Below, one piece after another: positions 44,376-52,956 of a stretch of 64,000 nt of DNA (within the stretch, counting starts at the first letter, position 1; each line of letters starts with the position of its first letter). This DNA is from Brevibacillus fulvus. GTDB lineage: Bacteria; Bacillota; Bacilli; Brevibacillales; Brevibacillaceae. Below the pieces are notes generated by a model. It was given only the letters and a program-made list of their open reading frames with translations. It did not search any database and had not been told where the DNA came from. A program made the position numbers and the translations under genes. Location of the stretch: assembly GCF_016908525.1 (NCBI RefSeq), contig NZ_JAFBEB010000005.1:215802-279801 (forward strand). Reading direction: 5' to 3'.

Positions 44376-46298
44376 TTAAGATCTGCTGGCATATTCAAGG
44401 CAGCTTGCCAATTCTTCATAGCTTGCTGAACGTGCCAAACGGTTTACTAACTGATCGTCAGTCGCAATCTTGATAATTTCGTCGTAAATTTTTATTAAAA
44501 GACTTGCGTCGTAATCAGTTTGTCTCGGAATGCCCAGCAAGAAGACCAGCTTGATTTCTTTCCCGTCAGCCAGGACCTCCCTTGGAAACACGCCCAGAGC
44601 CAATTCAATTTTATCGGTCGCGGTATTGCTCGTATGCGGCAGAGCGATGTAGCGGTCAAAGACCATTGATCCTTTCGCTTCTCTCTCCAGCAGCCGTTCT
44701 TTAAAACCGCCATCCAGATAGCCTTTTTTGATTAAGTCGTCTATCATTTCCAGAACATTTTCTTGATAGCTTTTGCGGCAGTCCAGCAAGTAGAATTTCT
44801 CTTGGTTGATTAATAACTTAACAAGTGAATTATGATTGCCTTCATCTTTCAGCTTGAATTTTTGCAAATAGGTAACCTTTTCAATTTGTTTCGAAACGAT
44901 ATTTTCGTCGAAAATCTCATTAATCATGATGGTCGGCGTATCCGATTCAAACGGCAGCTTTACCGTTGAGAAGACGATATCGTAATGCTCCAATCGCTCC
45001 TTTGATACTTCTGTCTCGGAAAACAGATCCAGCTTCGTATTGGGATTCAATATGCGCTGGAGTTGAATGGCAACAAGTTTGGCAGAACCTCTTCCCTTGC
45101 CGCAAATCACCGCAACTTGTTGCAAGCGTTTTACTTTTACCTCACTCTGAGCGATGAAAACTCCGAAATAAAAGGCAATATAACCAAGCTCGTCTTCGTA
45201 AACGGTTAAACCGTATTCTTTTTCAATGACTTGCCCGGCGATTTCCGCCATTTTGAAGGCAACGGGGTATTTTTCCTTTACATCCGACAACAATGGATTT
45301 TTGATCCGGATCTCAAACATCAACCGGTTCAGCATAAAGGTTAAATGAAGCTGCAAATCTTCGAAAAACGGCTCATTTTCACGAATAATCTCTTTCTCGA
45401 AACCAAGCTGTTCCACAATCTTTTCCAATAGAGTTTTTACATCTTCGGTTATCGTGATATCAGCAATCGACCGGTTATTTGTGGGCGTTCTTCGTCCGGC
45501 AATCGGTAACGTAATAAACAAGATTTCCGGTTCCGGAACTTTGATCGGAAGTTTCCCTTCAATGGAAGCAACGATGTCCAAGGCGATTTGATAATCTTTT
45601 GTATCCTGCAGTTTCCTGTATTTTTCATGCACGTTGGTCAGCGGATGGTTTTTGACGAGACGATCCAGCATGACAACAACCGACTGCATCAGCCTGTCTT
45701 GGGTCGATGTCTCCAAATCGTGACGGGTGGCAATCTGCAAGATTTCATCTTTTATATCAACATCCAGAGGATAGCCACTGTAAATATAGTCATAAACGTT
45801 GTCAAGAATAAAGAATCGCAAATCGAGTTCACTGCCGCTTAAATACATCCCGCTGTTTTGTTTGCCGCGAATTGATAAATTGTAACTTTCCAAAGCCACC
45901 GCTGCATTCTTTAATTCATTCACCAGTGTCGTTCTGCCAATATTCATGGCAAAAGCCAGTTCGTCCAACGTATTCGTTTCCTCGCTGTTGATCAGTCGGT
46001 CGATGATAAAAGCAATCCGCCGTTGTGGTGAATCCCGCCTGTTGTTGCGCGAATCAATGGTTCCGAGCAAATTCTCAAACAACTGTTCATTTTTAATCTC
46101 CAGCCGATAGCCTTTGCCTCTTTCATTTTCGACCGCCGCGATTCCCTTCATGTCACTATTTAGCTGTTTGATATAATTGCGAATCGATCGGGTACTTACT
46201 CCAAGTGTCTCCGCCAAGTAATCCAATGAACAGTATGTTCTCTTTCTGATTAACGCAATGATTTGCATGACACGATCCTCTATGCCGAAATCAGACAT
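44376..46298 (-). CDS. gutR: PRD-domain regulator of the sorbitol operon, with most PRD histidines missing
   Basis: 640 residues: two winged-helix regions (about 1-170), PRD1 (about 190-300), PRD2 (about 300-390), EIIB-like (Cys399 in VICGKGRGS) and EIIA-like (His555 in IALPHTS) domains. Aligned by eye to LicR of this window, the two PRD1 histidine positions are Ser206 and Pro265, PRD2 keeps His318 but has Tyr377 at its second position. So HPr control through PRDs is reduced, while the EIIB Cys and EIIA His remain for sorbitol-PTS sensing. ATG after AAGGTGG. Located between srlD and gutM, on the same strand. Confidence 0.9.
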   Translation of the reverse strand: MSDFGIEDRVMQIIALIRKRTYCSLDYLAETLGVSTRSIRNYIKQLNSDMKGIAAVENERGKGYRLEIKNEQLFENLLGTIDSRNNRRDSPQRRIAFIIDRLINSEETNTLDELAFAMNIGRTTLVNELKNAAVALESYNLSIRGKQNSGMYLSGSELDLRFFILDNVYDYIYSGYPLDVDIKDEILQIATRHDLETSTQDRLMQSVVVMLDRLVKNHPLTNVHEKYRKLQDTKDYQIALDIVASIEGKLPIKVPEPEILFITLPIAGRRTPTNNRSIADITITEDVKTLLEKIVEQLGFEKEIIRENEPFFEDLQLHLTFMLNRLMFEIRIKNPLLSDVKEKYPVAFKMAEIAGQVIEKEYGLTVYEDELGYIAFYFGVFIAQSEVKVKRLQQVAVICGKGRGSAKLVAIQLQRILNPNTKLDLFSETEVSKERLEHYDIVFSTVKLPFESDTPTIMINEIFDENIVSKQIEKVTYLQKFKLKDEGNHNSLVKLLINQEKFYLLDCRKSYQENVLEMIDDLIKKGYLDGGFKERLLEREAKGSMVFDRYIALPHTSNTATDKIELALGVFPREVLADGKEIKLVFLLGIPRQTDYDASLLIKIYDEIIKIATDDQLVNRLARSASYEELASCLEYASRS

Positions 46299-46436
46299 GT
46301 TTTCACCACCTTCTCCATTAAAATGAATGTAATCAATGATACCGGAATTTGCCTGTTTTTAAAATTTGTCTCATTTTCCGGCCTGTTCAACATCCATTCA
46401 AAGGCGCTCTTATCTGACCGTAAACAGTTGCGGCAA

Positions 46437-47237
46437 TCAACCGCGGGATTTTCCGCCAGAAATATTGATGGTCGTCCCTGTAATATAGCTGGAACGATCC
46501 GATGCAAGATAGGAAACCAACTCGCCCACTTCTTTTAATTGTCCTTCTCTCCCGAGTGGAATCGACTTGCTGTAATCCTGATTTAATTCCGCCACCGACA
46601 CCCCGCGTGTATAAGCCAATGCCTCTTCATAAGCAGCCGTTCTTAATCCGGTGGTCTCCAGTATGCCGGGAGCTACCGCCACAACACGGATGTTGTATTT
46701 GCCCAATTCCTTCGCCCACGAGCGCGTGAACGATATGAGGGCACCCTTCGTTGCCGAATAGCAGCTTTGGCCTGCCGAACCTTCCTGGCCCGCTTCAGAT
46801 GCAATGTTGATAATGACTCCTTTATTTTGTTTGACCATCTCTTTGGCGGCAGCCTGAGCACAAAGATACGGACCTTTCTGATTCACAGCTATCATAAAAT
46901 CAAAATCTTTCTCGCTTAGTTCGTATTCCGGTCTTTCACCAGCTACATCCACCAATAGACGAGGCAGATTTACCCCGGCGTTATTGACGAGAATATCAAT
47001 CGAGCCAAATTGTGCAACGGTTTGCGCAATCATCCGATCGACACTGTCTTTTTTGGTAACATCACACTTGATAAAATAAATGCCGTCCGCTTGTTGCCCC
47101 TCCGTACCATTCAGGTCGGAGACAACCACTTTCGCTCCATTTTTAACGAATTGCTTGGCAATTTGCAGTCCAATGCCAGAAGCACCGCCCGTAACGATTG
47201 CCACTTTCCCTTCTAATTCAAGCCAAGAGTCACTCAA
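46437..47237 (-). CDS. srlD: Sorbitol-6-phosphate 2-dehydrogenase (SDR family)
   Basis: 266 residues, short-chain dehydrogenase: TGGASGIG, NNAGVN, catalytic YSATKGA and an extended loop GVNLPRLLVD typical of sorbitol-6-phosphate dehydrogenases. Oxidises sorbitol-6-phosphate to fructose-6-phosphate with NAD. Start read as TTG at 47237, with AGGG/GGGGG before it; upstream frame is not conserved. First gene of the sorbitol operon, 138 bp before gutR. A cre lies about 95 bp upstream. Confidence 0.9.
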   Translation of the reverse strand: MSDSWLELEGKVAIVTGGASGIGLQIAKQFVKNGAKVVVSDLNGTEGQQADGIYFIKCDVTKKDSVDRMIAQTVAQFGSIDILVNNAGVNLPRLLVDVAGERPEYELSEKDFDFMIAVNQKGPYLCAQAAAKEMVKQNKGVIINIASEAGQEGSAGQSCYSATKGALISFTRSWAKELGKYNIRVVAVAPGILETTGLRTAAYEEALAYTRGVSVAELNQDYSKSIPLGREGQLKEVGELVSYLASDRSSYITGTTINISGGKSRG

Positions 47238-47331
47238 TCCCTGTTCCCCCTTTATCCTTCTCCTTTTATTTCTGTTATTTAGTATAAAGAGGTTGAAAAT
47301 TGAGATTAATACACCGTTTTGCACAATAAAA

Positions 47332-47345
47332 TGAAAACGATTGCA
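47332..47345 (+). promoter_or_regulatory. cre site upstream of the sorbitol operon
   Basis: TGAAAACGATTGCA fits TGWAANCGNTNWCA at 13 of 14 positions. It is 95 bp before srlD, consistent with catabolite control of the operon. Confidence 0.65.
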
Positions 47346-47363
47346 TTAAAGATGTGCAAATGT

Positions 47364-47417
47364 AAAAAGGGCATTACCATGACATGTCCCATGAAGGAAC
47401 AGCCGCTGGTAATGCCC
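47364..47417 (-). terminator. Terminator of the amino-acid permease gene
   Basis: GGGCATTACCA (47369-47379) pairs with TGGTAATGCCC (47407-47417); minus-strand TTTTTAC follows. Confidence 0.85.
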
Positions 47418-47434
47418 CTATGACAAAGTTTATT

Positions 47435-48820
47435 TTAGTGCTCGTCTGTATCTATTGAAGAACCGACGGGAACAGCCTTGCCAACTCCAAATGCGAAATA
47501 GCTGATCACGACAATTCCCAAAAAGACAATTCCCGCAACCAATGAGACGCGGGTCTCATCGTTAAACCACATCCCGATTAATACCATCAGCAAAAACGCG
47601 ATGGTCAGATAGTTGGTCACTGGTGCAAACGGCATTTTGAATGGATGATTTCCCATGTTTGCGGCATTTGCCTTGCGGAAGCGAATCTGGCTAAGCAGGA
47701 TGACAAACCACGGAACCATGCCGGGCAGAACGCTGGCACTGTATACATACACAAACAAATTTTCCGGTGCCAAATAACTGAGGATAACCCCAATAAACAA
47801 TCCGACAATCACGCCAATCGTCCCCAAAAAAGGTACGCCATTGCGCGACAGTTTCGTAAAAACTTTTGGCCCTTGACCGTTCACGCCTAATGTATAAAGC
47901 ATCCGACCTGCGCTGTAAATACCGCTATTGCATCCGGACAAGGCGGCAGTGATGATGACAAAATTAATCAAACCGGCTGCGATCGTAATCCCCAGTTTTG
48001 CAAAAGTAGCCACGAAGGGACTGCCGATATCTTGCAATTGGTCCCACGGGTAAACCGTGACAATAACGAAAATCGCTCCGATATAGAAAATTAAAATCCG
48101 CCAAATAATGCTTTGAATGGCGCTGGTTAACGTTTTGCGAGGGTTCTCTGCCTCGCCCGCTGTAATCCCGATCAGCTCCACGCCTTGATAAGCCCCGATT
48201 ACGAGTGACAACGCAAAGAAGAAACCTGTCCAGCCACCGGTGAAGAAGCCCCCGTGTTCCCAAAGATTGGATAGGCCAATCGCTGTTCCGCCGTTGCCAA
48301 TGCCAAAGAAAATCAGCCCGAATCCGGCGATTATCATCAACACGATCGTCACAATTTTGATCATGGAAAACCAAAATTCAAATTCGCCAAATGACTTGAC
48401 AGAAAATAAGTTCGCCGCACCGAGAATTACCATAGCGATCAATCCCGGTACCCAGGCGGGCAGATCGGGAAACCAGTACTGCATATACGTTCCCACGGCA
48501 ACAATCTCCGACATCCCGACGACCACCCACTGAAACCAGTTGCTCCATGCCGTCACATAACCGGCCAACGGATGAATATATTTATGGCCAAAGTTCGCAA
48601 AGGAACCGGCGCTCGGCTCGAGGTACAACATTTCCCCCATTGCACGCATAATGAAGAAGATAAAAATTCCGACGATTGCATATGCCAGCATGACCGATGG
48701 CCCCGTCCATTTAATCGTGCTGGCTGATCCCATGAACAACCCCACGCCAATTGTTCCGCCCAACGCGATCATCTGAATATGCCGCGCTTTCAGGCTTCTC
48801 TCTAGTTCCCTGTTTTCCAC
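47435..48820 (-). CDS. Amino-acid permease, APC family (AAT subgroup)
   Basis: 461 residues, 12 membrane helices. [15 protein letters not shown] (helix 1), the [20 protein letters not shown] loop and [17 protein letters not shown] are hallmarks of AAT proton/amino-acid symporters such as CycA/AapA (Gly, D-Ala, D-Ser) and related ones. Substrate cannot be fixed. GTG start after AGAGGAACGAAA. It is divergent from the ArsR-type regulator and transcribed from a promoter next to a large inverted repeat. Confidence 0.9.
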   Translation of the reverse strand: MENRELERSLKARHIQMIALGGTIGVGLFMGSASTIKWTGPSVMLAYAIVGIFIFFIMRAMGEMLYLEPSAGSFANFGHKYIHPLAGYVTAWSNWFQWVVVGMSEIVAVGTYMQYWFPDLPAWVPGLIAMVILGAANLFSVKSFGEFEFWFSMIKIVTIVLMIIAGFGLIFFGIGNGGTAIGLSNLWEHGGFFTGGWTGFFFALSLVIGAYQGVELIGITAGEAENPRKTLTSAIQSIIWRILIFYIGAIFVIVTVYPWDQLQDIGSPFVATFAKLGITIAAGLINFVIITAALSGCNSGIYSAGRMLYTLGVNGQGPKVFTKLSRNGVPFLGTIGVIVGLFIGVILSYLAPENLFVYVYSASVLPGMVPWFVILLSQIRFRKANAANMGNHPFKMPFAPVTNYLTIAFLLMVLIGMWFNDETRVSLVAGIVFLGIVVISYFAFGVGKAVPVGSSIDTDEH

Positions 48821-48988
48821 TTTCGTTCCTCTTCCTTTCTACCATTACTCGTTGTCATGTGTACAATTTCTCCCCAAAGTGAAACGAATTTCCGCCAGAA
48901 GGGTAACTCACTTACACTTCTTCTATCCCCACAGGTTCGAATGATTTGTTATGACTTTTTAATCTTTCTTTAATTTTCAATTACTTGT

Positions 48989-49017
48989 ATTGTAGTATGT
49001 TTCCCTGGCAAATACAA
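48989..49017 (-). promoter_or_regulatory. SigA promoter of the amino-acid permease
   Basis: Minus strand TTGTAT, 17 bp, TACAAT. The left arm of the inverted repeat 48998-49037 lies in its spacer. 48821-48988 shows no other feature. Confidence 0.6.
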
Positions 49018-49037
49018 TTGTGTCCTCCAGGGAAACA
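48998..49037. repeat. 11-bp perfect inverted repeat between divergent promoters
   Basis: TGTTTCCCTGG (48998-49008) and CCAGGGAAACA (49027-49037), 18-bp spacer. The left arm lies within the permease promoter spacer and the right arm is about 24 bp upstream of the -35 of the regulator operon, so a bound protein could act on both. Confidence 0.6.
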
Positions 49038-49060
49038 GTTGGCAAGACCGGAGTAAAAAA

Positions 49061-49089
49061 TTGACAGCAACAACCAAACCTTCTATAAT
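49061..49089 (+). promoter_or_regulatory. Consensus SigA promoter of the ArsR-type/MFS operon
   Basis: TTGACA, exactly 17 bp, TATAAT: a full consensus promoter, which would be very strong unless repressed. Confidence 0.88.
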
Positions 49090-49092
49090 CAA

Positions 49093-49117
49093 CTTCGAAT
49101 ATACAGTATATTCGAAG
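49093..49117. promoter_or_regulatory. 25-bp perfect palindromic operator
   Basis: CTTCGAATATAC, central A, then its exact reverse complement. It begins 4 bp after the -10 and its right end runs into the AAGGAG ribosome site, so a bound repressor would block initiation. Likely operator for the ArsR-type regulator encoded next. Confidence 0.85.
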
Positions 49118-49131
49118 GAGATCGAACGGAT

Positions 49132-50043
49132 ATGTCTTATTCAATTAATATTGAATACTCTCCCGCCTATGAACTAATCGTCAGTTTTTATACTTATGTC
49201 CATCATAAACATCTGAAATCCATCGATTTGCCCGCAGACTGGGTCTTGGAAACAAGAGCGAACCTGCCCGCTCATTTTGCCAAAGAACTGGATGACGAGC
49301 GGTGGGAGGTGCTTCACCGTATCGCCCTGCTCATTCACCAATGCCCTGACAAAAGTTCTCCTGCCGCTTTTTTGCACTGGTTTGCGCAGCTGCCGCCAGG
49401 GGAGATTTATGAACGCCTGTCTCCTTGGGTACATTCCATCCCGCTCAATTTGGGCGAACTGCGAGATCGCAGTGTATATCTGTTAGCAGAATGGAATGAA
49501 CATTACTTGCAAAAAATGGACCCGGCCATCCTGAACCAACTCGGAGAAGACGCTGCGGCGAAACAGCTTCAATCGCAGACGATCGCTCCCGTCGATCTGG
49601 TGAAAATCGCCACCAACGGTTATATGATTGATCCTACCGAAAATGTCCGGGAAGTGATCCTCGTCCCCCAATACCATTGCAAACCTTCCCTGGTCATCGA
49701 TTTTTTTCGCGGAGTGGTCAGTTGTTTATATCCGCTTAGTCCGGAGCCGGCCACTCCATCGATGGTCAGCTTGGCGCAAAGTCTGTCCGACGAAAGACGG
49801 GTCAACATCCTCAAACTGCTGGCCAAAGGGCCAAAAACATTGATCGAAATTCATCAACAGATGAAGCTGGCGAAGAGTACCGTCCACCATCATCTGGGGA
49901 TCTTGCGCCGGTCGGGAATGATTTGTGCCCACTTTGTGGACAGCTCCACGGTTTCCTATTACAGCGTAAGGGATCAAATCATCGGCAAATTTACGCAAGC
50001 ACTGACCAATCTGTTGGAGGCTGGGGATGAACAACAATTTTAA
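49132..50043 (+). CDS. ArsR-type winged-helix regulator with N-terminal DUF5937-like domain
   Basis: 303 residues. The first about 200 form a conserved helical domain of unknown ligand (opening INIEYSPAYELIVSFYTY); the C-terminal part (about 215-295) is an ArsR/HTH_20 winged helix: LAQSLSDERRVNILKLLAKG, EIHQQMKLAKSTVHHHLGIL, YYSVRD. The HTH at the C-terminus with a large N-terminal sensor is unlike metal-sensing ArsR proteins; no Cys metal site is seen. Overlaps the MFS gene by 17 nt and is preceded by a perfect palindrome, hence probably an autorepressor that also controls the exporter. Confidence 0.82.
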   Translation: MSYSINIEYSPAYELIVSFYTYVHHKHLKSIDLPADWVLETRANLPAHFAKELDDERWEVLHRIALLIHQCPDKSSPAAFLHWFAQLPPGEIYERLSPWVHSIPLNLGELRDRSVYLLAEWNEHYLQKMDPAILNQLGEDAAAKQLQSQTIAPVDLVKIATNGYMIDPTENVREVILVPQYHCKPSLVIDFFRGVVSCLYPLSPEPATPSMVSLAQSLSDERRVNILKLLAKGPKTLIEIHQQMKLAKSTVHHHLGILRRSGMICAHFVDSSTVSYYSVRDQIIGKFTQALTNLLEAGDEQQF

Positions 50044-51238
50044 ACAGTACCATCCGTTTGTTTATTTTCTCTTGTTGGGCACAGTTCTCGTTTCATTGGC
50101 AAGCTCGATGGCCGTGCCTTTTCTGGCCGTTTATTTGGCAAGTTCGCTTCATCTGGATGCAGTCACCATTGGCATCATTCTCGGTGCTGGACCTTTAACC
50201 GCCATGTTTGGGGGATTTATCGGCGGAACACTCTCTGATTTATTTGGCAGAAAAAATTTTATGATCCTGGCACTGTCCGCATTGGGCTTTGTGTTTGTCG
50301 CTCTGACTGAGGTCGTGAATCCTGTTGGACTGTTGCTGTTGAGTATTTTGCAGGGATTGGGCTCGTCGTTTTTTGGAACGATTTCCAAAGCGCTGATGGG
50401 TGATCTGACCCCGCAGCACAAACGTTACCGGTTATTTTCCACCCGATATGTAGCGGTTAACTTGGGTTTTTCCATCGGGCCGATGACCGGTGCCTTTCTG
50501 GGAATAGCGGGGAGTGTCACGACATTTTTGGCAACAGGAATCCTCTACTTTCTATACGCCGTCGTGTTGATCTGCTTGTTCAGGAAATATCAGGTGAAGG
50601 AAGCAAAATCTGCCGATACGGAAAAGGTTTCGCTGTTTGGAGCTTGTCAGGTCGTCCGCAACGACAAGGCGCTGCTTCTCTTTATTCTGGGAAGCGTCTT
50701 GCTTACAACCGTGTTTGGGCAAATGTCCGTCACGCTGTCGCAATACCTGGCCAAAGGAATGGAAAGCGGGATCGAACTGTTTGGATTGTTGATGAGCATC
50801 AACGGAATAACTGTCCTTTTGACACAAGTGTTCATCACAAAGTGGTCGGAACGGTACACATTGTTTCAGCGGATCGTTGCCGGCAGTCTGTTGTTCGCCT
50901 GTGGTGAAGTGGGATTCGCCTTTTCCAACAGTTGGTTCAGTTTCATCCTCTTTATGATCATTTTTACTCTAGGCGAAATTTTAGTGGTTCCCGCTGAATA
51001 TGCACAAATTGACCAAATCACTCCACCGGGCATGAGAGGGACCTACTATGGGGCACAAGGCTTTAACGAATTGGGCAATTTTCTTGGCCCGTGGGCAGGC
51101 GGCATGATCTTATCCGCTTATGGCGGCCAGCCGATGTTTCTGACGATGGCGCTCATCTCACTGGTCAGTCTGATCTTTTATACAGCTGGGCGCAAGGCTC
51201 ACCGTGCGGCGCAACTGATTGCAAAGGGAGAGGGTTAG
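50027..51238 (+). CDS. MFS exporter, DHA1-like, partner of the ArsR-type regulator
   Basis: 403 residues, 12 membrane helices. Motif A between helices 2 and 3 reads GGTLSDLFGRKNFMI; motif C-like NLGFSIGPMTGAFLG in helix 5. Proton-driven export of a drug or metabolite is likely; the substrate is unknown and should match the effector of the regulator. GGAGGC lies 5 nt before the ATG, inside the end of the regulator gene, indicating translational coupling. Confidence 0.88.
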   Translation: MNNNFKQYHPFVYFLLLGTVLVSLASSMAVPFLAVYLASSLHLDAVTIGIILGAGPLTAMFGGFIGGTLSDLFGRKNFMILALSALGFVFVALTEVVNPVGLLLLSILQGLGSSFFGTISKALMGDLTPQHKRYRLFSTRYVAVNLGFSIGPMTGAFLGIAGSVTTFLATGILYFLYAVVLICLFRKYQVKEAKSADTEKVSLFGACQVVRNDKALLLFILGSVLLTTVFGQMSVTLSQYLAKGMESGIELFGLLMSINGITVLLTQVFITKWSERYTLFQRIVAGSLLFACGEVGFAFSNSWFSFILFMIIFTLGEILVVPAEYAQIDQITPPGMRGTYYGAQGFNELGNFLGPWAGGMILSAYGGQPMFLTMALISLVSLIFYTAGRKAHRAAQLIAKGEG

Positions 51239-51306
51239 CGGACGGCATCCTTCTAAAAAGCTTTTTTTCTGGAAATGCCTTTCGACTATTACCCGCTCGG
51301 ATGCCG

Positions 51307-52059
51307 CTATTCATCTATTACCTGAATTCCCTGGTTCGCATACATGGCTTTTATGTCCGGATTGAGTTGTTCTGTGACCAAATACGTTAATTGATTCGTT
51401 GGGCACACAATGTGATTGGAGACTGTATTAATTTTGTCAGATGTCACCATGGCCAATATTTCGGTAGAGATATTGACCATTTTCCTTTTGACCAAAGCTT
51501 CTGACAAACTCGGGACACTAATGCCGATTTGTGCGTCAATTTTGTAAATCCCCATGATGTACAAATCGGCACGCATCGTATTTAAAGCCTCAACCGTGTC
51601 AATTCCCAAGTTGACCATGGACTCTTTAAAGAGCGTGCCCCCCAACATGATCACCTCCACATCTTTGTGATTGTTGAGTGAAATGGCAATATGCGGACAA
51701 TTCGTGATAACGGTCGCTTTTAGCGATAAAGGCAATTGTTGGGCCAAATGCAAATTGGTTGTCCCGCCATCAATCAACACTACCATCTCATCCTTGATGA
51801 ATTCCAATGCCTTATTGGCCAATGCCATTTTTGTTTCGTTCGAAATCGTTTGACGTGTAGAAAAATCAACAACAGGCGGTCCTTTTCTTAAAGCGCCGCT
51901 GTGTACCCTTTTAATTAAACCAAGACTGTCCAATTCCTTTAAATCTCTGCGAATCGTATCCTCGGATACGGCTAAACGTTTGCTTAAATCGCTGGCAATT
52001 ACTTTATGCTCATCATTTAAAATCTGCAAAATGAGTTGTTGGCGTTCCTCTTTTAACAT
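51307..52059 (-). CDS. DeoR-family sugar-phosphate-responsive repressor
   Basis: 250 residues: N-terminal DeoR winged helix (MLKEERQQLILQILNDEHK, VSEDTIRRDLKELD) and C-terminal DeoRC sensor with the phosphosugar loop VLIDGGTTNLHLAQQL. Such proteins repress sugar operons until a sugar phosphate binds. ATG at 52059 is 7 nt after AAGGAG. Divergent from the hexitol operon with shared repeats between them; it is therefore taken as that operon's regulator. Confidence 0.9.
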   Translation of the reverse strand: MLKEERQQLILQILNDEHKVIASDLSKRLAVSEDTIRRDLKELDSLGLIKRVHSGALRKGPPVVDFSTRQTISNETKMALANKALEFIKDEMVVLIDGGTTNLHLAQQLPLSLKATVITNCPHIAISLNNHKDVEVIMLGGTLFKESMVNLGIDTVEALNTMRADLYIMGIYKIDAQIGISVPSLSEALVKRKMVNISTEILAMVTSDKINTVSNHIVCPTNQLTYLVTEQLNPDIKAMYANQGIQVIDE

Positions 52060-52121
52060 CGTCATGCTCCTTGACATATGAGTATCCTTCCATGCCTATT
52101 TTATCATACTTGCTGTCATAT

Positions 52122-52237
52122 CCAAGCGAAACATGCAAACACAAGTAAAAAAACGCAAAAACATGCTTTACTTCTGCCTGGATGCGACTTATAATTCAGA
52201 AAAAGGCAAATACAAGCGAAAAGGGGCATAAACATGC
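52122..52237. repeat. Repeated DeoR-type operator elements in the divergent region
   Basis: AAACATGC occurs three times (52129-52136, 52159-52166, 52230-52237), each preceded by CAAGCGAAA or ACAAGTAAA-like blocks (near 52123, 52141, 52212). Two copies flank the plus-strand promoter and the third overlaps the start codon of the epimerase gene. DeoR-family repressors often use such spaced direct repeats and DNA looping. Confidence 0.6.
52167..52195 (+). promoter_or_regulatory. SigA promoter of the hexitol operon
   Basis: TTTACT (52167-52172), 17 bp, TATAAT (52190-52195), 39 bp before the first start codon. Confidence 0.72.
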
Positions 52238-52956
52238 ACGAAAGAAAAATAACGATTGCACCTTCCATCATGTGTGCCGATTTATGCAATCTGGAGAAAA
52301 GTGTGAAGGAACTGGAACAAGCAGGGGTGGACACGCTGCACATTGATCTCATCGACGGTTACTTTAGCCCCAGCATGCCGTTGGGCATCGATACTGTCAA
52401 ACAATTGCGCAAGGCCACCGAGATGAATTTTGATGTTCACATCATGGCAAAAGAAAATGAGTTTTTCATTCAGGAGATGATCAAGATCGGTGTGCAACAT
52501 ATTTCTTTCCATCAGGAATCAAGCACGCATATCGATCGCCATATTCAACTTATAAAAAAACACGGCATCGGTGTTGGGGTCGCTCTAAATCCGGCAACTC
52601 CTCTGTCCGTATTGGATTATTGTTTACCCGAATGTGATACGGTGCTGCTCATGCTGATCAATCCGGGATTCGCGACGGATAAAAACGAAAAACAAGTATC
52701 CTATGCCGCAAAAAAGGTAGGGGACTTGTACCGGCTTATTCAACAGTTGAAGTTGCACACAAGGATCGAAGTGGATGGCAGGGTTTCATTCGAATCGATC
52801 CCCGACCTTGTAAGAGCAGGAGCGGAAATATTGGTTGCCGGTTCCACGAGTCTATTTCGGCCGGGCCACAGTCTGACAGAAAACAAGACGCTGATGGACC
52901 GTTACATTTTGGCAGGGTTAGGAGAGGAGGGCATAGTTCATGGTGAATTATTATGA
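52234..52956 (+). CDS. Pentulose/hexulose-phosphate 3-epimerase (RPE/AlsE family)
   Basis: 240 residues, TIM barrel of the ribulose-phosphate 3-epimerase family. The metal and catalytic residues are all present: APSIMCADL, HIDLIDGYFSPSM (His and Asp), DVHIMA (His) and EVDGRVSF (Asp). The usual DVMDGxFVPN reads DLIDGYFSPS, a change shared with D-allulose-6-phosphate epimerase-type members rather than housekeeping RPE. In an operon with a hexitol PTS and a hexuloisomerase the likely substrate is a hexulose-6-phosphate such as allulose-6-phosphate, giving fructose-6-phosphate; this is inferred. Overlaps the next gene by 17 nt. Confidence 0.82.
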   Translation: MHERKITIAPSIMCADLCNLEKSVKELEQAGVDTLHIDLIDGYFSPSMPLGIDTVKQLRKATEMNFDVHIMAKENEFFIQEMIKIGVQHISFHQESSTHIDRHIQLIKKHGIGVGVALNPATPLSVLDYCLPECDTVLLMLINPGFATDKNEKQVSYAAKKVGDLYRLIQQLKLHTRIEVDGRVSFESIPDLVRAGAEILVAGSTSLFRPGHSLTENKTLMDRYILAGLGEEGIVHGELL

